Shown here: piece after piece, positions 5,159 through 6,056 of the stretch
Layout: the number at the start of each line of letters is the position of its first letter
Position numbering within the stretch: position 1 is the stretch's first letter
Source of the DNA: Desulfobacterales bacterium
Lineage (GTDB): Bacteria > Desulfobacterota > Desulfobacteria > Desulfobacterales > UBA5852
Assembly (NCBI GenBank): GCA_030066455.1
Contig: JASJBQ010000288.1
Span: forward strand, 1 to 6,056
Direction: 5' to 3'
Length of the DNA: 6,056 nucleotides
The notes under the pieces: generated by a model
The model's input: the letters and a program-made list of their open reading frames with translations, nothing else
Told to the model about the DNA's origin: nothing
Database searches by the model: none
Position numbers and translations under genes: made by a program

Positions 5159-6056
5159 TCATCCTCGCCGCAGACGCCCCCGCAGCGCCTCCATGACGGC
5201 CTTCATCTCGGCGACACCGGCCAGGCGTGCGGCTCCGAGCATCAGGGCGATCCCGAGACTACCGACCAGAAAGAGCGTCACCAGACTGCCGCTCACGGTC
5301 TGGGGGTCGAGACCGGCGGCAAGCATGCGCCGGCAAGCCTCCAGCACGAGAAAAAGCGGGACGGCGGCCAGCGCCATCCTGAGGTAGAAGCCGTATACGG
5401 CGACGCTTTCCCGGTTGCCGGTCCGGCGGTTCCAGATCATATAGATGAAGAGCACCTGGGCCACGGCGGAACAGGCGATGGCCATACCGATGCCGCCGGC
5501 CCCCAGCCAGCGCATGCCGAAGTAATACACGGGCAGGCTGGCGACGACGGCCAGGCTCCCGTAGACGGTCGGCAGCAGGGTGTTCTGGCGGGCGTAAAAG
5601 CCGCGGTTGACGATGGTCTGGCCCGCAAATCCGACGGCCCCCACGAGCAGGAAGCCCAGGATGTCGGCCGTGGCCGCCGTATCGGCCGCGGTGAAGCGCA
5701 TGCGCTGATAGATGAGGAAGACCAGTTCGCGACGCACGGCCATGGCCACGGCCGCGAAGGGGATGACCAGCGCGATGTAGCGCAGCGCCTGGTTGAGGAG
5801 GCGGTTCATCTCCGCCAGCTGATCCCCGGCGGCAAAGCGGGCCAGGAAGGGGTAGACGGCAACCCCAACGGCCTGGCCGAAGAACGCCACGAGGGCCATC
5901 ATGATGCGGATGGCGTACTCGATGCGCGCAATGCTGCCGACGGGCAGATAGCTGCCGAAGAGTTTGGAGAAAATCTCCATCGAGAAGGTCATGGTCAGGC
6001 CCAGCATGAGGGGCAGCGTCAGCAGGATATAGCGGGCCAAATCCGGGTGGCGCCAG
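5159..6056 (-). CDS. murJ: MurJ/MviN-type lipid II flippase, C-terminal part (5' end beyond window)
   Basis: MurJ-type proteins move lipid II across the inner membrane for peptidoglycan synthesis. The reading frame enters from the right edge (WRHPDLARY...) and runs 298 codons to the TGA at 5159. A TTG at 6040 is not the start, because the frame stays open to the edge. Visible are successive hydrophobic helices of the MATE/MVF fold. The segment from LTLPLMLGLTMTFSMEIFSK through GQAVGVAVYPFLARFAA corresponds to the start of the second half of MurJ. FAGQTIVNRGFYARQNTLLP follows, with its charged RGFYARQNT stretch, then further helices and an Arg-rich end (LRGRLRRG). About 200 N-terminal residues of a normal protein of about 500 are missing off the edge. 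A polysaccharide or O-antigen flippase of the same superfamily is the main alternative, because the N-terminal half cannot be seen. It converges on the plus-strand unit and has its own terminator. Confidence 0.85.
   Translation of the reverse strand, partial: WRHPDLARYILLTLPLMLGLTMTFSMEIFSKLFGSYLPVGSIARIEYAIRIMMALVAFFGQAVGVAVYPFLARFAAGDQLAEMNRLLNQALRYIALVIPFAAVAMAVRRELVFLIYQRMRFTAADTAATADILGFLLVGAVGFAGQTIVNRGFYARQNTLLPTVYGSLAVVASLPVYYFGMRWLGAGGIGMAIACSAVAQVLFIYMIWNRRTGNRESVAVYGFYLRMALAAVPLFLVLEACRRMLAAGLDPQTVSGSLVTLFLVGSLGIALMLGAARLAGVAEMKAVMEALRGRLRRG

Overview
The window is GC-rich, with genes on both strands and coding sequence dominated by codons ending in G or C. The gene set (glutamate synthase large subunit, a Tat-exported DUF362 protein paired with a membrane Fe-S protein, a MurJ-type flippase) and a sigma-54-like promoter suggest a Gram-negative proteobacterium-like organism. 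A member of the Desulfobacterota (former deltaproteobacterial sulfate reducers) seems most likely, but that is inference from gene style; no marker gene here settles it.

Layout. Positions 1-1178 (minus) hold the first 392 codons of gltB; the rest lies beyond the left edge. A 370-bp non-coding gap (1179-1548) holds a strong -24/-12 (sigma-54) promoter candidate facing gltB. About 157 and 188 bp upstream of the inferred start of transcription sit two matching 12-bp palindromes, 31 bp apart centre to centre. This is how a nitrogen-responsive, activator-dependent promoter usually looks. Positions 1549-2889 (minus) encode a 12-helix MFS transporter of unknown substrate. Positions 3014-3502 (minus) encode a small cysteine-rich lipoprotein that I do not recognise.

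From 3503 to 3679 there is a divergent intergenic region with a sigma-70-like promoter facing right. It leads into a two-gene unit on the plus strand. The first gene (3680-4657) is a Tat-signal DUF362 protein. The second starts in a 4-bp ATGA overlap at 4654 and begins as a NapH-like membrane Fe-S protein, with two helices and a CGYLCPLGTTID motif. It then falls apart: the next recognisable piece, a CIECGLC ferredoxin motif, is in a second frame, and a plausible C-terminal tail is in a third. About 200 residues normally found between these landmarks appear to be missing. I call it a decayed or mis-assembled gene.

The right end (5159-6056, minus) is the C-terminal half of a MurJ/MviN-type flippase. 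It converges on the plus-strand unit and is followed by a clear intrinsic terminator (5102-5142). No tRNA, rRNA, CRISPR array, insertion sequence or integrase is visible. The points of most interest are the gltB control region, the broken Fe-S gene and the unrecognised lipoprotein.
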